This document shows, piece by piece, positions 45,204-54,454 of a stretch of DNA of 64,000 bases. Source of the DNA: JANQPX01 sp965204405 (GTDB lineage Bacteria; Pseudomonadota; Alphaproteobacteria; Geminicoccales; Geminicoccaceae); contig CBDBEN010000002.1 in assembly GCA_965204405.1 (NCBI GenBank), positions 372,001 through 436,000 of the forward strand, given 5' to 3'. A program made the translations under genes and the position numbers. How positions within the stretch are numbered: the stretch's first letter is position 1; each line of letters begins with the position of its first letter. Under the pieces are notes generated by a model that made no database searches, was not told the DNA's origin, and saw only the letters and a list, made by a program, of their open reading frames with translations.

Positions 45204-46460
45204 TCAAGCATCCAACTCAAGATCTGATCGAGGAATGGCGGTGCAAAGGAGGCATGCCCCTTCGTCCGGCATCTCGCCTGGCGGCGTGGGATAGTCGACC
45301 TTGCCGGCTCGAACTGCTGTCATGCAGGTGCCGCAATTGCCGGATCGGCAACCACTCTCGATAGAGATTCCATGATGGTCTGCCAAGTTCAGCAGCGACC
45401 CACTAGATGGTTCCCAATGGAGTGTCTTGTTTGAACGCAAGAACTTGATCTCAAAGTTTTCCAGCTGGTTGGAATTTGTTGCCAGTTTGGCATCGCTGCC
45501 AATACTTGAAGGGCCAAAGGCTTCGAAATGCAGGCGGTCCGCGGGAACACCCCATCCACTCAGCCCTTCGTGCAGCATGTCCATCATGCCGGGCGGTCCA
45601 CAGAAATAAAAATCATAATTGTTTGAGGGAAGCACCGAGCGAAGCAGATCGATCGAAACGAAGCCTTGATGATGGTAGTCCTGACCTAGTTTGCAGTCAT
45701 TTGACGGTTCTATGTAGCAAACCATCAGGTGCAAATTCTCGTAGCGATCTGCCAAATCCTTGAGTTGGATCCGTAGCGCGTGTTCGGAGCGATTGCGCAT
45801 ACCGATAAAGAGCCATACTTCGCGGCCTGACCTCTGCGTTACTATCGCATCAAGCATGCTGAAAACCGGCGTTATTCCGATGCCTCCGCCAATCAAGACG
45901 ATTGGCGTATGATGGCTAAGGTCAACTGCGAATGTTCCTGAGGGAGACTTCATATCGATGAAGTCGCCCTCTTTCAGTGAGCTGTGAAGATAGCTTGACA
46001 TGAGGCCAGGAGGTTGGTCCGGCCTTTCGGGAGAAGGCCCTTCGCGCTTTACTGATATACGGTAGAAGTCGCGATTCGGCGCGCAGGAGAGCGAATAGCA
46101 TCGGATTATCGGGTCGCGACGATCAGGGGATTTGACTTGAATTGCAACATGCTGGCCAGGAAAGAACGATGGCAGTGGTTTCTTGTCATGGGGGGTCAAG
46201 TAGAATGACTTGACAGCCTCTGTCTCATTCGTGATGGCGAGAACGCGAAACTTTCGCCAGCCGGTCCAAAGTAAATTGGTACGCTCGATGAGGGTGCGGG
46301 TCCGCGCCTCTGATTCTTCGGTCAAGCGCCGGAGGTAAGTCAGTTCACTCGCCGCGATTTTATCAACTGCCCTAACTTCCACACGCTGACGGGCCGCCCA
46401 TGCCAGGATATGGTACAGAATGGAGGAGAGGACCAAAAGGCCTAAACCTTGGATCAACAT
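45204..46460 (-). CDS. Membrane-anchored flavin/[2Fe-2S] oxidoreductase
   Basis: A 418-residue protein: N-terminal membrane helix (LIQGLGLLVLSSILYHILAWAA), short coiled linker, ferredoxin-reductase FAD domain (RCYSLSCAPN, near residue 120), NAD(P) domain (IGGGIGITPVFSML and YFCGPPGMMDML), and a C-terminal plant-type ferredoxin with CRSGNCGTC and a later ACLLC. This order matches phthalate-dioxygenase-reductase-like enzymes that pass electrons between NAD(P)H and an iron-sulfur or heme partner. It is the last gene of the cytochrome cluster, 26 bp after the barrel gene, so exchange with those cytochromes is likely. Confidence 0.82.
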   Translation of the reverse strand: MLIQGLGLLVLSSILYHILAWAARQRVEVRAVDKIAASELTYLRRLTEESEARTRTLIERTNLLWTGWRKFRVLAITNETEAVKSFYLTPHDKKPLPSFFPGQHVAIQVKSPDRRDPIIRCYSLSCAPNRDFYRISVKREGPSPERPDQPPGLMSSYLHSSLKEGDFIDMKSPSGTFAVDLSHHTPIVLIGGGIGITPVFSMLDAIVTQRSGREVWLFIGMRNRSEHALRIQLKDLADRYENLHLMVCYIEPSNDCKLGQDYHHQGFVSIDLLRSVLPSNNYDFYFCGPPGMMDMLHEGLSGWGVPADRLHFEAFGPSSIGSDAKLATNSNQLENFEIKFLRSNKTLHWEPSSGSLLNLADHHGISIESGCRSGNCGTCMTAVRAGKVDYPTPPGEMPDEGACLLCTAIPRSDLELDA

Positions 46461-46486
46461 GCCTTTCCCGAGTGACGTGTCAGCTA

Positions 46487-48229
46487 TTAGAACTTAAAGC
46501 GGAGTTCAGTGCGAACGCCTGCAACATCTTCCTCGCTTTCGCGCAGGCTGTAGATGACATCCGATCTAAATATCCATGCGTTCGACAACGGGATTTGATA
46601 ACGCGCACTTACGGCATATTGATTGCCAACAACTTCTTCGAAGTGTGTAGAAACATCTTCGAGGTTTCGGACGGCAGCGGCTTCGACGACGATCTGTTGG
46701 TCCAAGTCAAAGAGGTGCTGAATGCCAACAGCACCGCCATAGGCATTCTGCCCAGTATCATTTAGAAATGGAAAACCCGTTAGCGCGTCACTTTCGAAGG
46801 CAATCCCAGTATTTTTTAGAATGCCATCCTGTCGGGCTAACGGCACAGGTCGTTCGATGCCGACGAAGAAATTGCCATAGGGGACAAACTGATAAGGCTT
46901 GCTCGTGATGAGCGAATTCTCGGCAAGAATCACCAGTCCGTTTTGATCCTCACCCCGGTCGCGGCTCTGGCCAAAGCTGCCGACGAGACGGAGACTGTTG
47001 GAGATCTTGCCGCCGTATCGCCTGGTTAGGGCCATCGTCGCGCTATGATAGTCCTGATCGCTTAGGGAATCTTCGGCATCGACATAGCCGTAGCCGGCCT
47101 CGATATATCCCTCGCGGGCCTCTATAAACGTTGCGATGCCGTACAAATTCACATTTGAATTCGCGATATTGCCATTGGCATCGGTCACACCATTTGCGTT
47201 GACTTGATCAAAGCCGCCGAAAACGGTGATGTCGGCATTGGAAATATCGAGAGCTGAGCTGTTCAGGGCAGGGAAAGAGAGGGCGCCTCCCAAGAAGGCG
47301 TCCTCGACCCAGATACCATTTTGGAACAGCAAGGGAACGAGGCCGGCGGTTACAGGCAATTCCCAGCGCTGATAATGGTCAGTTATTCCAGCTGTTATGG
47401 CTCCAAGGTCACCTTCAAAGAAGAGTGTTTGCGGCTCAGGGGTGAGCTCAAATTCACAATCCTGCAAGCTATCGTCACCAGCAAATTCGCAACGGGTGAA
47501 TGCGCCGTCTTCTTGAAGTGGTTGGAATAGTGCGTGTAACCTTTCAGTCGCCGTAAGACCAAGGTCAATGTCCAGGTTGAGCCTTGTTGCGACTTGAGCA
47601 CGCTCGTCGCCGCCGTTGTCGTTAAAGGCAACCGCTGTCCGCCAATCACCAAATCCATAGAAATGTGGGAAAAGAAGGTTCTTTTCGCCAACCAGGTTCA
47701 GACCGTGGCCTATGGGACCGACCTGATAGAAAGGCCGGCCCAGCTCCGGCAAGGGACGCTGAGCTGGGACCTCGGTCTTCCCACCATAGATGAGGGTCTG
47801 ATCCTCGGGGTTGTATGGTTCGTTCGCATAGATGGGATCTGAACGAAAGGCGGAGGGATCATAGGCGACAGCCCGAGATGCGATTGGGTTTTTCCCTGCC
47901 GACGTGGAATTGTTCTCTTCATCGTCAACGCTCGTCGGCGAAGAGCGTTCTTCATTCGAGATGGCGAGGCCAAGTTGATCAATTACAGGTGATTTCGTGA
48001 GTTCGTTCGTGGGGAAGGTTAAAGGGCGGGACGAAAGAGGCCGGGTCTCTTTGCCCTCTGACAAAGGATTCTGAGGTTCGCCGGGCCTGCCGGAATCCCA
48101 ATAGAGGATACCGGCAGTTGCTTGTCGGCATTCAAACAGCAAGAAACTATGGGCCAGAGCCAATAGGCTGAAAAATGCGAGCGACGCCGGCAGGTGAAAA
48201 TTGTTGATGTCAGGCGACTTTCTGATCAT
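46487..48229 (-). CDS. Probable outer-membrane beta-barrel protein of the cytochrome cluster
   Basis: A 580-residue protein of no family I recognise. It begins with a signal-like hydrophobic segment (LAFFSLLALAHSFLLF), then a Ser/Pro/Glu-rich disordered stretch to about residue 140. From there the sequence has the alternating polar/hydrophobic, aromatic-rich pattern of a porin, with many Gly, Asn and Asp turns (GYIEAGYGYVDAEDSLSDQDY), and ends TELRFKF, with the terminal Phe typical of outer-membrane barrels. No heme motif. Its ATG overlaps the stop of the pentaheme gene (ATGA). Inferred role: a pore holding a cytochrome across the outer membrane. Base composition is lower in GC than the genes upstream. 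Confidence 0.6.
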   Translation of the reverse strand: MIRKSPDINNFHLPASLAFFSLLALAHSFLLFECRQATAGILYWDSGRPGEPQNPLSEGKETRPLSSRPLTFPTNELTKSPVIDQLGLAISNEERSSPTSVDDEENNSTSAGKNPIASRAVAYDPSAFRSDPIYANEPYNPEDQTLIYGGKTEVPAQRPLPELGRPFYQVGPIGHGLNLVGEKNLLFPHFYGFGDWRTAVAFNDNGGDERAQVATRLNLDIDLGLTATERLHALFQPLQEDGAFTRCEFAGDDSLQDCEFELTPEPQTLFFEGDLGAITAGITDHYQRWELPVTAGLVPLLFQNGIWVEDAFLGGALSFPALNSSALDISNADITVFGGFDQVNANGVTDANGNIANSNVNLYGIATFIEAREGYIEAGYGYVDAEDSLSDQDYHSATMALTRRYGGKISNSLRLVGSFGQSRDRGEDQNGLVILAENSLITSKPYQFVPYGNFFVGIERPVPLARQDGILKNTGIAFESDALTGFPFLNDTGQNAYGGAVGIQHLFDLDQQIVVEAAAVRNLEDVSTHFEEVVGNQYAVSARYQIPLSNAWIFRSDVIYSLRESEEDVAGVRTELRFKF

Positions 48230-49974
48230 GGCAGAACATCAATCTCGACAGCATAGGGATGAATATCGATCATCCACTCGTTCATCGCCCGCTCCATCTC
48301 TCGCGTGGCATTGACGAAGCGCATGAAGTAGATCGGCTCGGCGCGAGATCTGAGGCGGACCGAGAAGCGATAGGCGCCCGGTTCGTTGAAGACCTCTCCA
48401 GGCACAGTGTACCTAGCTTTTCGACTGGCGAGCGGAGGCAGACTTCGGCCTTCCATCCTGATGAACGGCGGATGGTTCAAAACCGTCGTGGGTACGGCGC
48501 TGGGGCGGATGAATGGGATCTGATCGATGTCCAAATTGACCGGCAGCGGCATCTCCCGGTCCGTTCCCTTCACATTGGTTGTTAGAAATTTTGTCTGCAG
48601 ATTGAAGAGCTGATCATCATGCTCGATCAGCCCTGCCGCCACATCCTGAGAATGCAAATCGGCCATGTCGCCAGCGCTGTCGACATAGCCAGACTCCCAG
48701 ACATTGTTGCCATTGGGGTCTGTTATCGCGACATTTAGCCAAATTTCCGGCTGAGCTCCCAGAGAACCGGACGGCAGATTGTGCCCTGAGTTGGTGTTGG
48801 AGACGACATAATGAAACGAAAGCGGCTCGCCGAGGCGAGGGCGGTCATCGAAAAATGGCCCTTCGATTTTTGAGCCATTGTTCATAATTGCCAACCTCAG
48901 CTGCCGCTTTTCTTCGAGCATCTTCAGTGCTTCATCGACGACATAGCGGGCATCTTCTCGATCAATCGGATCCTCCCAGGTTTCCGGGAAGTCAGCATCG
49001 ATCGTGCCTTCTTCGACAGCCTCCTCGAACGTCGAGGTTCCCCATCCGGCGCGCCAGTCGAATTGCAGCCATTCCTCGATCGTCCACCGCTCATTGTCGG
49101 GATGGTGTGGAAAGATTCCCGGATGAGCAATGGGATAGCCGGGCCCATAGAAGGCATGGTTGTGATGTATCCGGTCCGGGTTGATAGCCTCGCCGTTGAC
49201 GACCGCAACTGGCGCTGTCTCAAAACCTTCGGCCCGGCCCGGTGTTTTGCCCATGTGGCATTCTTGGCACGTCACACCCTCATCGAAAGCAGGCGAGTTT
49301 CTATACTGATCCCAAACCACCTCGAGCTTGATATTGGGATGAACGGCGACCTGGTGGCAGGACACGCAAAATTCGGATTGCTCGATTTGCGCGAAGGGGC
49401 GCACCGCTGTGTGGATCGGGGTGCCCCGTTCCTCTGGCGAGGTCGCTATCCGATAGCTGTCGGGATCAGCGAGGACCTCGTTCAGTACACCATTTCTGCC
49501 GCTGCCTGTGACAGGTTGATGGATATCGCCGGGCTCCACGGTTCGAGTGCCGTTCACTTTGCCATATTCTTCCGAAACCCGGTGGCAGGTGACGCATGTC
49601 ACCCCTTCGCGCGCAATGCCGCTTCGTTCCCATAGAGGTGCTTCGCGGGCCTCGCCGAGTTGCGTGCCGATCTGCTGGTGGCAGCGGACGCAGAAGGCAC
49701 CAATGGTGCCCGATGCGAGTTCGTTGATCCGCTGCTCGAACTTATGAAACATGGGCGAGATCGATGAATAGGCATGATTCGATGACGCCCATTCACGGTA
49801 GATCTGCGTATGACATTCACCGCATTGTGCAGCTCTTGGATAGGACTCTTCAGATAACAGGCTGAAATGCGAATCCGATACGGTCTCTGCCTGAGAAGCA
49901 AACGCCGAACCAGCAGACAACAGCAGACCGCCAATCAGGGCACGGCCAGCCTTTGAGCAATACGCCGCTCTCAT
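48226..49974 (-). CDS. Exported pentaheme cytochrome c
   Basis: A 582-residue periplasmic or surface protein with a signal peptide (RALIGGLLLSAGSAFA). Five CXXCH motifs are visible: CGECH at 51, CVRCH at 95, CVTCH at 127, CVSCH at 203 and CQECH at 236. Histidines between them (such as SSNHAYS and HHNHAFYGPGYP) may be distal ligands. The spacing resembles the cytochrome c-554-like multiheme family. The heme part is followed by a 300-residue C-terminal region without hemes, containing a beta-sandwich-like stretch (VVSNTNSGHNLPSG). GGGAG lies 8 nt before the ATG. It is coupled to the barrel gene by a 4-bp overlap. Confidence 0.85.
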   Translation of the reverse strand: MRAAYCSKAGRALIGGLLLSAGSAFASQAETVSDSHFSLLSEESYPRAAQCGECHTQIYREWASSNHAYSSISPMFHKFEQRINELASGTIGAFCVRCHQQIGTQLGEAREAPLWERSGIAREGVTCVTCHRVSEEYGKVNGTRTVEPGDIHQPVTGSGRNGVLNEVLADPDSYRIATSPEERGTPIHTAVRPFAQIEQSEFCVSCHQVAVHPNIKLEVVWDQYRNSPAFDEGVTCQECHMGKTPGRAEGFETAPVAVVNGEAINPDRIHHNHAFYGPGYPIAHPGIFPHHPDNERWTIEEWLQFDWRAGWGTSTFEEAVEEGTIDADFPETWEDPIDREDARYVVDEALKMLEEKRQLRLAIMNNGSKIEGPFFDDRPRLGEPLSFHYVVSNTNSGHNLPSGSLGAQPEIWLNVAITDPNGNNVWESGYVDSAGDMADLHSQDVAAGLIEHDDQLFNLQTKFLTTNVKGTDREMPLPVNLDIDQIPFIRPSAVPTTVLNHPPFIRMEGRSLPPLASRKARYTVPGEVFNEPGAYRFSVRLRSRAEPIYFMRFVNATREMERAMNEWMIDIHPYAVEIDVLP

Positions 49975-50064
49975 TTACCACTCCCGAACACCTTACTGGG
50001 CGACCGACAGAGAAGGGCACCTTCACCCAACTCTCAATACATTCGGACTGTAGCTGATCGATCG

Positions 50065-51882
50065 TTAAGATTTGGTATCCATAACGGGGTGATATCGATG
50101 GCATGTCACGCAAGCACCTCCGACTGACGTTTTGCCATGGCATTGCTGGCAGGTCGCCATGTCAATCGACTGGTAGTCTTGTCCAGCTATAGGTGTTGGC
50201 GCGATCTGGTGGCATGTAACACATGGCTCGTTCATGGCTGCTTCCTCGAGCGCCAGATGCGGCTGATGAACGAATAGGGTGTGCCGGTGGGATCGAGCTT
50301 CGGACGTCCAGACCATTGCCTGCGCAGGCGGCAAGATATGGCAAGATGCGCAGGAGCCCGGCCCTGCCTCAGGATCAAAGAGTCTGTCTTGGAATGCTTT
50401 GGCCGAAGATTGATCAAGACGACCGACGCCGGCGCCAAAGTCCAGCCAAGCCTTGATCACGGAATCGGCATGGCCCACAGGGCGATAGGAGATGCCAAAG
50501 GGCTCTGCGGTCCAGCCGCCGGCTTCAAGTGACTCGAAACTCTCATATTCCTGATTAAACACCCAGCTACAGGCCGGATTGATCACGGTTTCCGGCGTGA
50601 GGCCGGCGAGCAAGAGGCCTGGATCGCCATTCCTGGCCTGGATAAGGTCGGCCAGCGGGCGTAGCCCTTCAGTCGCCAAGAGACCGCCGAGCTGCTGATA
50701 AACATGGCCGTATGCAGTCATGTCATCAGGATCGACATCCATGAGGAAAGCCTCGATCAGATCCGGAAGCTCAAAAGACACCGCTTCGAAATCCTCGAGA
50801 TCGATCGTTCTATCGATGCGGCATTGATCGGCAAGGAAGGCACTCGGCTGCTCGATTGACTCCATCTCGGGCCAGGTCAGAAGAAGCAGAGGTTGATCTT
50901 TGATCCCGTCCTCGTGGCAGTCGGCACAGCCTTTTTCGAAGCTCGGGATGACGAGTCCGCCGGTTGCTGTTTCAGGCTGATGGCAGGTCAGGCAAGAGGC
51001 CGGCTTGTGATCTGCCATCTTCGGCTTTTTAAAATGGACATCGAAATGCTTGGCATGGTCGAAGCTGATCGAGGACCGGGCGAGCCCGCCGAAGCGATCG
51101 GGGAAGGGGGGATGCTCAGGGGTACTGCCGTCGGCGAAGCTCTCGAAGCGCGTTTCGGCCTTATGGCAGGCATGACAGTCGGCATCGGGCAGGGGCGAGA
51201 TATCAGCGTTGTGGCCTTTATGCTCGGTGTGGCAAGCCACGCAGCTTATTTCAGCAGGTTCCTTGTCATCGAACATCCGCAAATTGTGCGGGCGCATGCC
51301 AAGTCCATCAAAGCTATGACAGTCGCTGCAGCGTTCGGACATATCCTGGAATTCGACCAGTGCCTCGAGCAGAAACAGACCTTCACGTTCGTGCCCCTCG
51401 TGGCATAGGTTGCAGCGCTTGCCGTCGATGAGATTGGCGTGCGCTGCGGTAAGCGGCCCAGGTATCGTAAGGTTGCGATCGAAGCCTAGGATCCCCGAGG
51501 AGGTCGTGAAAAAGGCCGCGATCACCGCGAGGCTGCCGCTGGCAGCGATCAGGCCGGCGCGACGCCGTTTGAAGGGGGAACTCGCCTGGGGCCGGCAGGG
51601 AGGCCGTTGAGTATAGCAGCTACCATCCGGCTTCGGTCCGTGCTTGCAGGGACCGCCAGCCCAAATTGGCCGGCTGCAGCACCATCGATCGCCTCGGCGG
51701 GTTGGCAGGCACTCGCTGACGCCGCCGCAACTGCCGTCGGCGTTCGGCCCTCGTCCGCAAGGGCTGGTCCAGAGCCGCTCGCGGCCGCACCGATAGGGAA
51801 AATCGGGCCGTTCATAGGTTCGGCTGCGATGGTAGGCTGTCTCTCTAGCCTTGGCGGACGAAGCCTCCTCTCGGTCACTCAT
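50065..51882 (-). CDS. Decaheme cytochrome c with Cys-rich N-terminal domain
   Basis: A 605-residue protein. Residues 32-96 are a cysteine-rich segment with nine Cys and a twice-repeated PCxxGPxxDGSC motif (41-52 and 78-89). KRRR then precedes a single membrane helix at 109-131, which by the positive-inside rule places the Cys-rich domain in the cytoplasm. Ten CXXCH motifs follow on the periplasmic side: six between 157 and about 370 and four near the C-terminus. ATG 51882 overlaps the stop of the cytochrome b gene (ATGA). I do not recognise the Cys-rich domain; metal or iron-sulfur binding is plausible. Electron transfer from the membrane to the periplasm is the likely role. Confidence 0.85.
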   Translation of the reverse strand: MSDREEASSAKARETAYHRSRTYERPDFPYRCGRERLWTSPCGRGPNADGSCGGVSECLPTRRGDRWCCSRPIWAGGPCKHGPKPDGSCYTQRPPCRPQASSPFKRRRAGLIAASGSLAVIAAFFTTSSGILGFDRNLTIPGPLTAAHANLIDGKRCNLCHEGHEREGLFLLEALVEFQDMSERCSDCHSFDGLGMRPHNLRMFDDKEPAEISCVACHTEHKGHNADISPLPDADCHACHKAETRFESFADGSTPEHPPFPDRFGGLARSSISFDHAKHFDVHFKKPKMADHKPASCLTCHQPETATGGLVIPSFEKGCADCHEDGIKDQPLLLLTWPEMESIEQPSAFLADQCRIDRTIDLEDFEAVSFELPDLIEAFLMDVDPDDMTAYGHVYQQLGGLLATEGLRPLADLIQARNGDPGLLLAGLTPETVINPACSWVFNQEYESFESLEAGGWTAEPFGISYRPVGHADSVIKAWLDFGAGVGRLDQSSAKAFQDRLFDPEAGPGSCASCHILPPAQAMVWTSEARSHRHTLFVHQPHLALEEAAMNEPCVTCHQIAPTPIAGQDYQSIDMATCQQCHGKTSVGGACVTCHRYHPVMDTKS

Positions 51883-52697
51883 TGGGCGTAGACATGGACC
51901 AGGGCGATGTGCCACGTCGCGAACACGTAGAATGCGACGGCTGCCGGCACATGCAGAAACAGCCAACGGCGGAGCAGGCCCTGCAGGGCATAGTGCAGGT
52001 CAAGCACGCGCTTTCGTTCGGCAAGGATTTCGATTTGATCGAGATAGCCGCGCTCGACCTCATCGAGGGTCCGGCCGAGCCTCATGGCATGATGGTCGAA
52101 CCAATGGCGTGCTTTCGATACGCCGATAATATGAGCGAGCTTGAAGCGCGGCCGTCTGAAATACCAGTTGAGCGTCTGTTCATAGGCCAGAGCGAGCGAC
52201 CTCTTCCCGGTTTTCTCGGTGCACTCGATCAGGAGGCGCTCGACCTCGATACGCACCCCGATGATCTCTCGCGGGATCCGCTCGCGCGTCACCTCGCCGC
52301 CGGCAGCCGCGAGGCTGATCGGCAGGACTTTCTGCATCAGCCGTCCGGCAAGGCCAGAGATGGCGACGACATAGAAGACGCCCGCCAGGATCTGCTCGAA
52401 CAAACCATTCGGCCAGACATGCCCGATATGGAGCCAAAAGGCGGGAAGCAGAACGGCGCCGATCACCACATGCAGTCTCAGCCAGGTGCTCATGAGGCCC
52501 GCTGGCAGGGCTGGAAGCCGCTTCCTGAAGGATAAGAGCGTCATCGAAAATGCGAGCAGAGCGAGCATGTAGCCTGTGAGAATGGCGTGGTTGATGATTC
52601 GCCAATCCGCTTGCTTCGCCGTCAGAAAGACCGCTGCCAGTATGAGGACGCCGGTCATCGGGATCATGCGTCCTCGCGATCGCCATGCTGGCGTCAC
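51879..52697 (-). CDS. Membrane cytochrome b-like subunit
   Basis: About 272 residues with five predicted membrane helices. Histidines fit for heme b lie in the second (INHAILTG), third (LHVVIG and WLHIGH) and last helix (FLHVPAAVAF and TWHIALVH). Between helices four and five is a long charged soluble loop (about 100 residues). GTG 52697 overlaps the stop of the ferredoxin-like gene (GTGA) and is preceded by its coding end; ATG within MIPMTG is an alternative. The position between an iron-sulfur protein and a decaheme cytochrome suggests it takes electrons across the inner membrane, possibly with quinone. Confidence 0.75.
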   Translation of the reverse strand: MTPAWRSRGRMIPMTGVLILAAVFLTAKQADWRIINHAILTGYMLALLAFSMTLLSFRKRLPALPAGLMSTWLRLHVVIGAVLLPAFWLHIGHVWPNGLFEQILAGVFYVVAISGLAGRLMQKVLPISLAAAGGEVTRERIPREIIGVRIEVERLLIECTEKTGKRSLALAYEQTLNWYFRRPRFKLAHIIGVSKARHWFDHHAMRLGRTLDEVERGYLDQIEILAERKRVLDLHYALQGLLRRWLFLHVPAAVAFYVFATWHIALVHVYAQ

Positions 52698-54454
52698 CAC
52701 GGTGTGGTGCCTTCTCTTGGCAGATGAGCGAAGTCGATACGTTTCAAGGCATCCTGGGGGCAGGCACGTACACAAGCGGGGCCGCCGAAATTATCAACGC
52801 AAAGGTCGCATTTGGTTGCCCTGTAGATCGATGCTCTGGTCACTTCGTCGACGATCGAGCGACCATCTTCCTCGCAGAGCTCGACCATTCGAATATTTCC
52901 ATAAGGGCAGGCTTCAGCACAATTGGCGCAACCTATGCAGGTTTCGGGGTTGATGGTCACGGCACCGGAGTCAAGTTCACGATGGATAGCGCCGGTCGGA
53001 CAATCGATCATGCAGACCGAATCAACGCAATGCATGCAGGCATGGGCGACCATCCATTGATCGTGCACCGGTCCGTCTCTGATGAAGCGAGGATTACCGC
53101 CATGGGTCGCGGCACAGGCGCGAACGCAGTCATCACAGCGGACGCAACGTGTGAGATCGATGAGCATCGTCTTGGTGCCGTTGATGAAATGCTCTTCGCC
53201 GACCCATTGGAGCAGGGAATCATCGAGCAGCGGCCGCTCTGCCAAAGTTGAAAGCGGCGGTTCCTTCAGATCGACATGGGGGAACAGATGCTCTTCCAGC
53301 ACATGCGCCGGTATCCGAATGATATCGACATAGCCGATTGCCGAAAGTCCGGTTTCCAGGACCACCGGCTCGACCTTGGCGGTATCGCTTGCAGCCGGCC
53401 GCTTCCAATCTCGATATAGCTCGTGCAAGCCGAGGACATCGCCAGGGGAGAGGTAGGTGAGCGTTCGTTGCGTTGAGCCATGCCTGACCCAGACACGGGC
53501 AAAGCCGGTGCCGATCAGCAAGAGGCCGTCAACGTAATCTCCCTCCGCGCAGATCGGCGTTTCGTCGTTATCGTTACCCTGCTGTTTGGCGCGTCGCCGT
53601 GCATGGTGCCAGTCGAGACTGCCGTAAGTCTCGAACGACGCAACCTCCATGATCTTGTCGAGCGCTGCCTCCGGCATGTCGGCAAAGAACCGGCAGGATT
53701 TGAGATGGGCGCTCAAGGCATTTTGCTTGTATTGGCGATCAATGCGCGTGCGCCAGCCGGGGTCATAACGCCGAAGCTCGCGCAAGCCCTGCCAGCGGAT
53801 TTCCAGGAGAACGGCGGACTCTTCGGCAAAGATCGAAGCCCGTCTCGGCAAGCGGGTCAGGGCCGCGCGCTCACCGATGAGATCACCTTCCTTGATGACC
53901 GACGTCCGATGCTGCGCGATCGTCTCGGCAACACCAACCTGGCTTCGCCATTCGGCAGTACCCTCCCAGTCGGCAAGCGCATGATGCGCAGCTCGGTTCT
54001 CTCTTGCCTCCGGCATGGGCTTTGCCGGTAGCAGGCCCGCTAACAGGCGGAGCCAGCTACGCTTGCGTTTGCGGCGGCCGAGGGCCTCGACCGGCAAGCT
54101 CGGTTTCAAGACGGCACGGAGCTGACCAGAGAGGACCAGGAACGCCGAGTGGCCGTAATCTCCCTCGCGTAGGACGATTTCACCGGGGGCGACCTCGATG
54201 ATTCTCGTATCGTTTGCGATGATCCCCTGGAGCGGTACGCTTGCCGGCAGCGTGCTCTGGTTGATAGCAGCGAACTCCGGTCGCTTCAGCACCTCCTCGA
54301 CACGTGCTGCGGTCATGTCCGCGCCAAAGGGCTGGTCCCAGCGCTTCGGCCTCGGCATCGGAGCTACCGCAAGCGGATCGTTCCATGCAGGCTTCGCCGA
54401 TTTCGTCAGCCGCGAAGGCTGACGAGCCAGTGTCGCCTGCTCGTCGACTGTCAC
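52694..54454 (-). CDS. Two cyclic-nucleotide-binding domains fused to a four-cluster ferredoxin
   Basis: A 586-residue soluble protein. Two cNMP-binding (CRP-like) domains occupy about residues 60-230 and 250-400 (IVLREGDYGHSAFLVLSGQL, GDLIGERAALT, PICAEGDYVDGLLLIGTGFA, SPGDVLGLHELY). The C-terminal 170 residues form a ferredoxin with four cysteine groups: CVRCDDCVRAC, CMHCVDSVCMIDC, CIGCANCAEAC and CDLC...CVRAC, as in NrfC/DmsB-type electron-transfer subunits. No DNA-binding helix-turn-helix is visible. The GTG start overlaps the tetraheme gene's stop. Electron carriage gated by a nucleotide or other ligand is an attractive inference, not shown. Confidence 0.85.
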   Translation of the reverse strand: MTVDEQATLARQPSRLTKSAKPAWNDPLAVAPMPRPKRWDQPFGADMTAARVEEVLKRPEFAAINQSTLPASVPLQGIIANDTRIIEVAPGEIVLREGDYGHSAFLVLSGQLRAVLKPSLPVEALGRRKRKRSWLRLLAGLLPAKPMPEARENRAAHHALADWEGTAEWRSQVGVAETIAQHRTSVIKEGDLIGERAALTRLPRRASIFAEESAVLLEIRWQGLRELRRYDPGWRTRIDRQYKQNALSAHLKSCRFFADMPEAALDKIMEVASFETYGSLDWHHARRRAKQQGNDNDETPICAEGDYVDGLLLIGTGFARVWVRHGSTQRTLTYLSPGDVLGLHELYRDWKRPAASDTAKVEPVVLETGLSAIGYVDIIRIPAHVLEEHLFPHVDLKEPPLSTLAERPLLDDSLLQWVGEEHFINGTKTMLIDLTRCVRCDDCVRACAATHGGNPRFIRDGPVHDQWMVAHACMHCVDSVCMIDCPTGAIHRELDSGAVTINPETCIGCANCAEACPYGNIRMVELCEEDGRSIVDEVTRASIYRATKCDLCVDNFGGPACVRACPQDALKRIDFAHLPREGTTPW

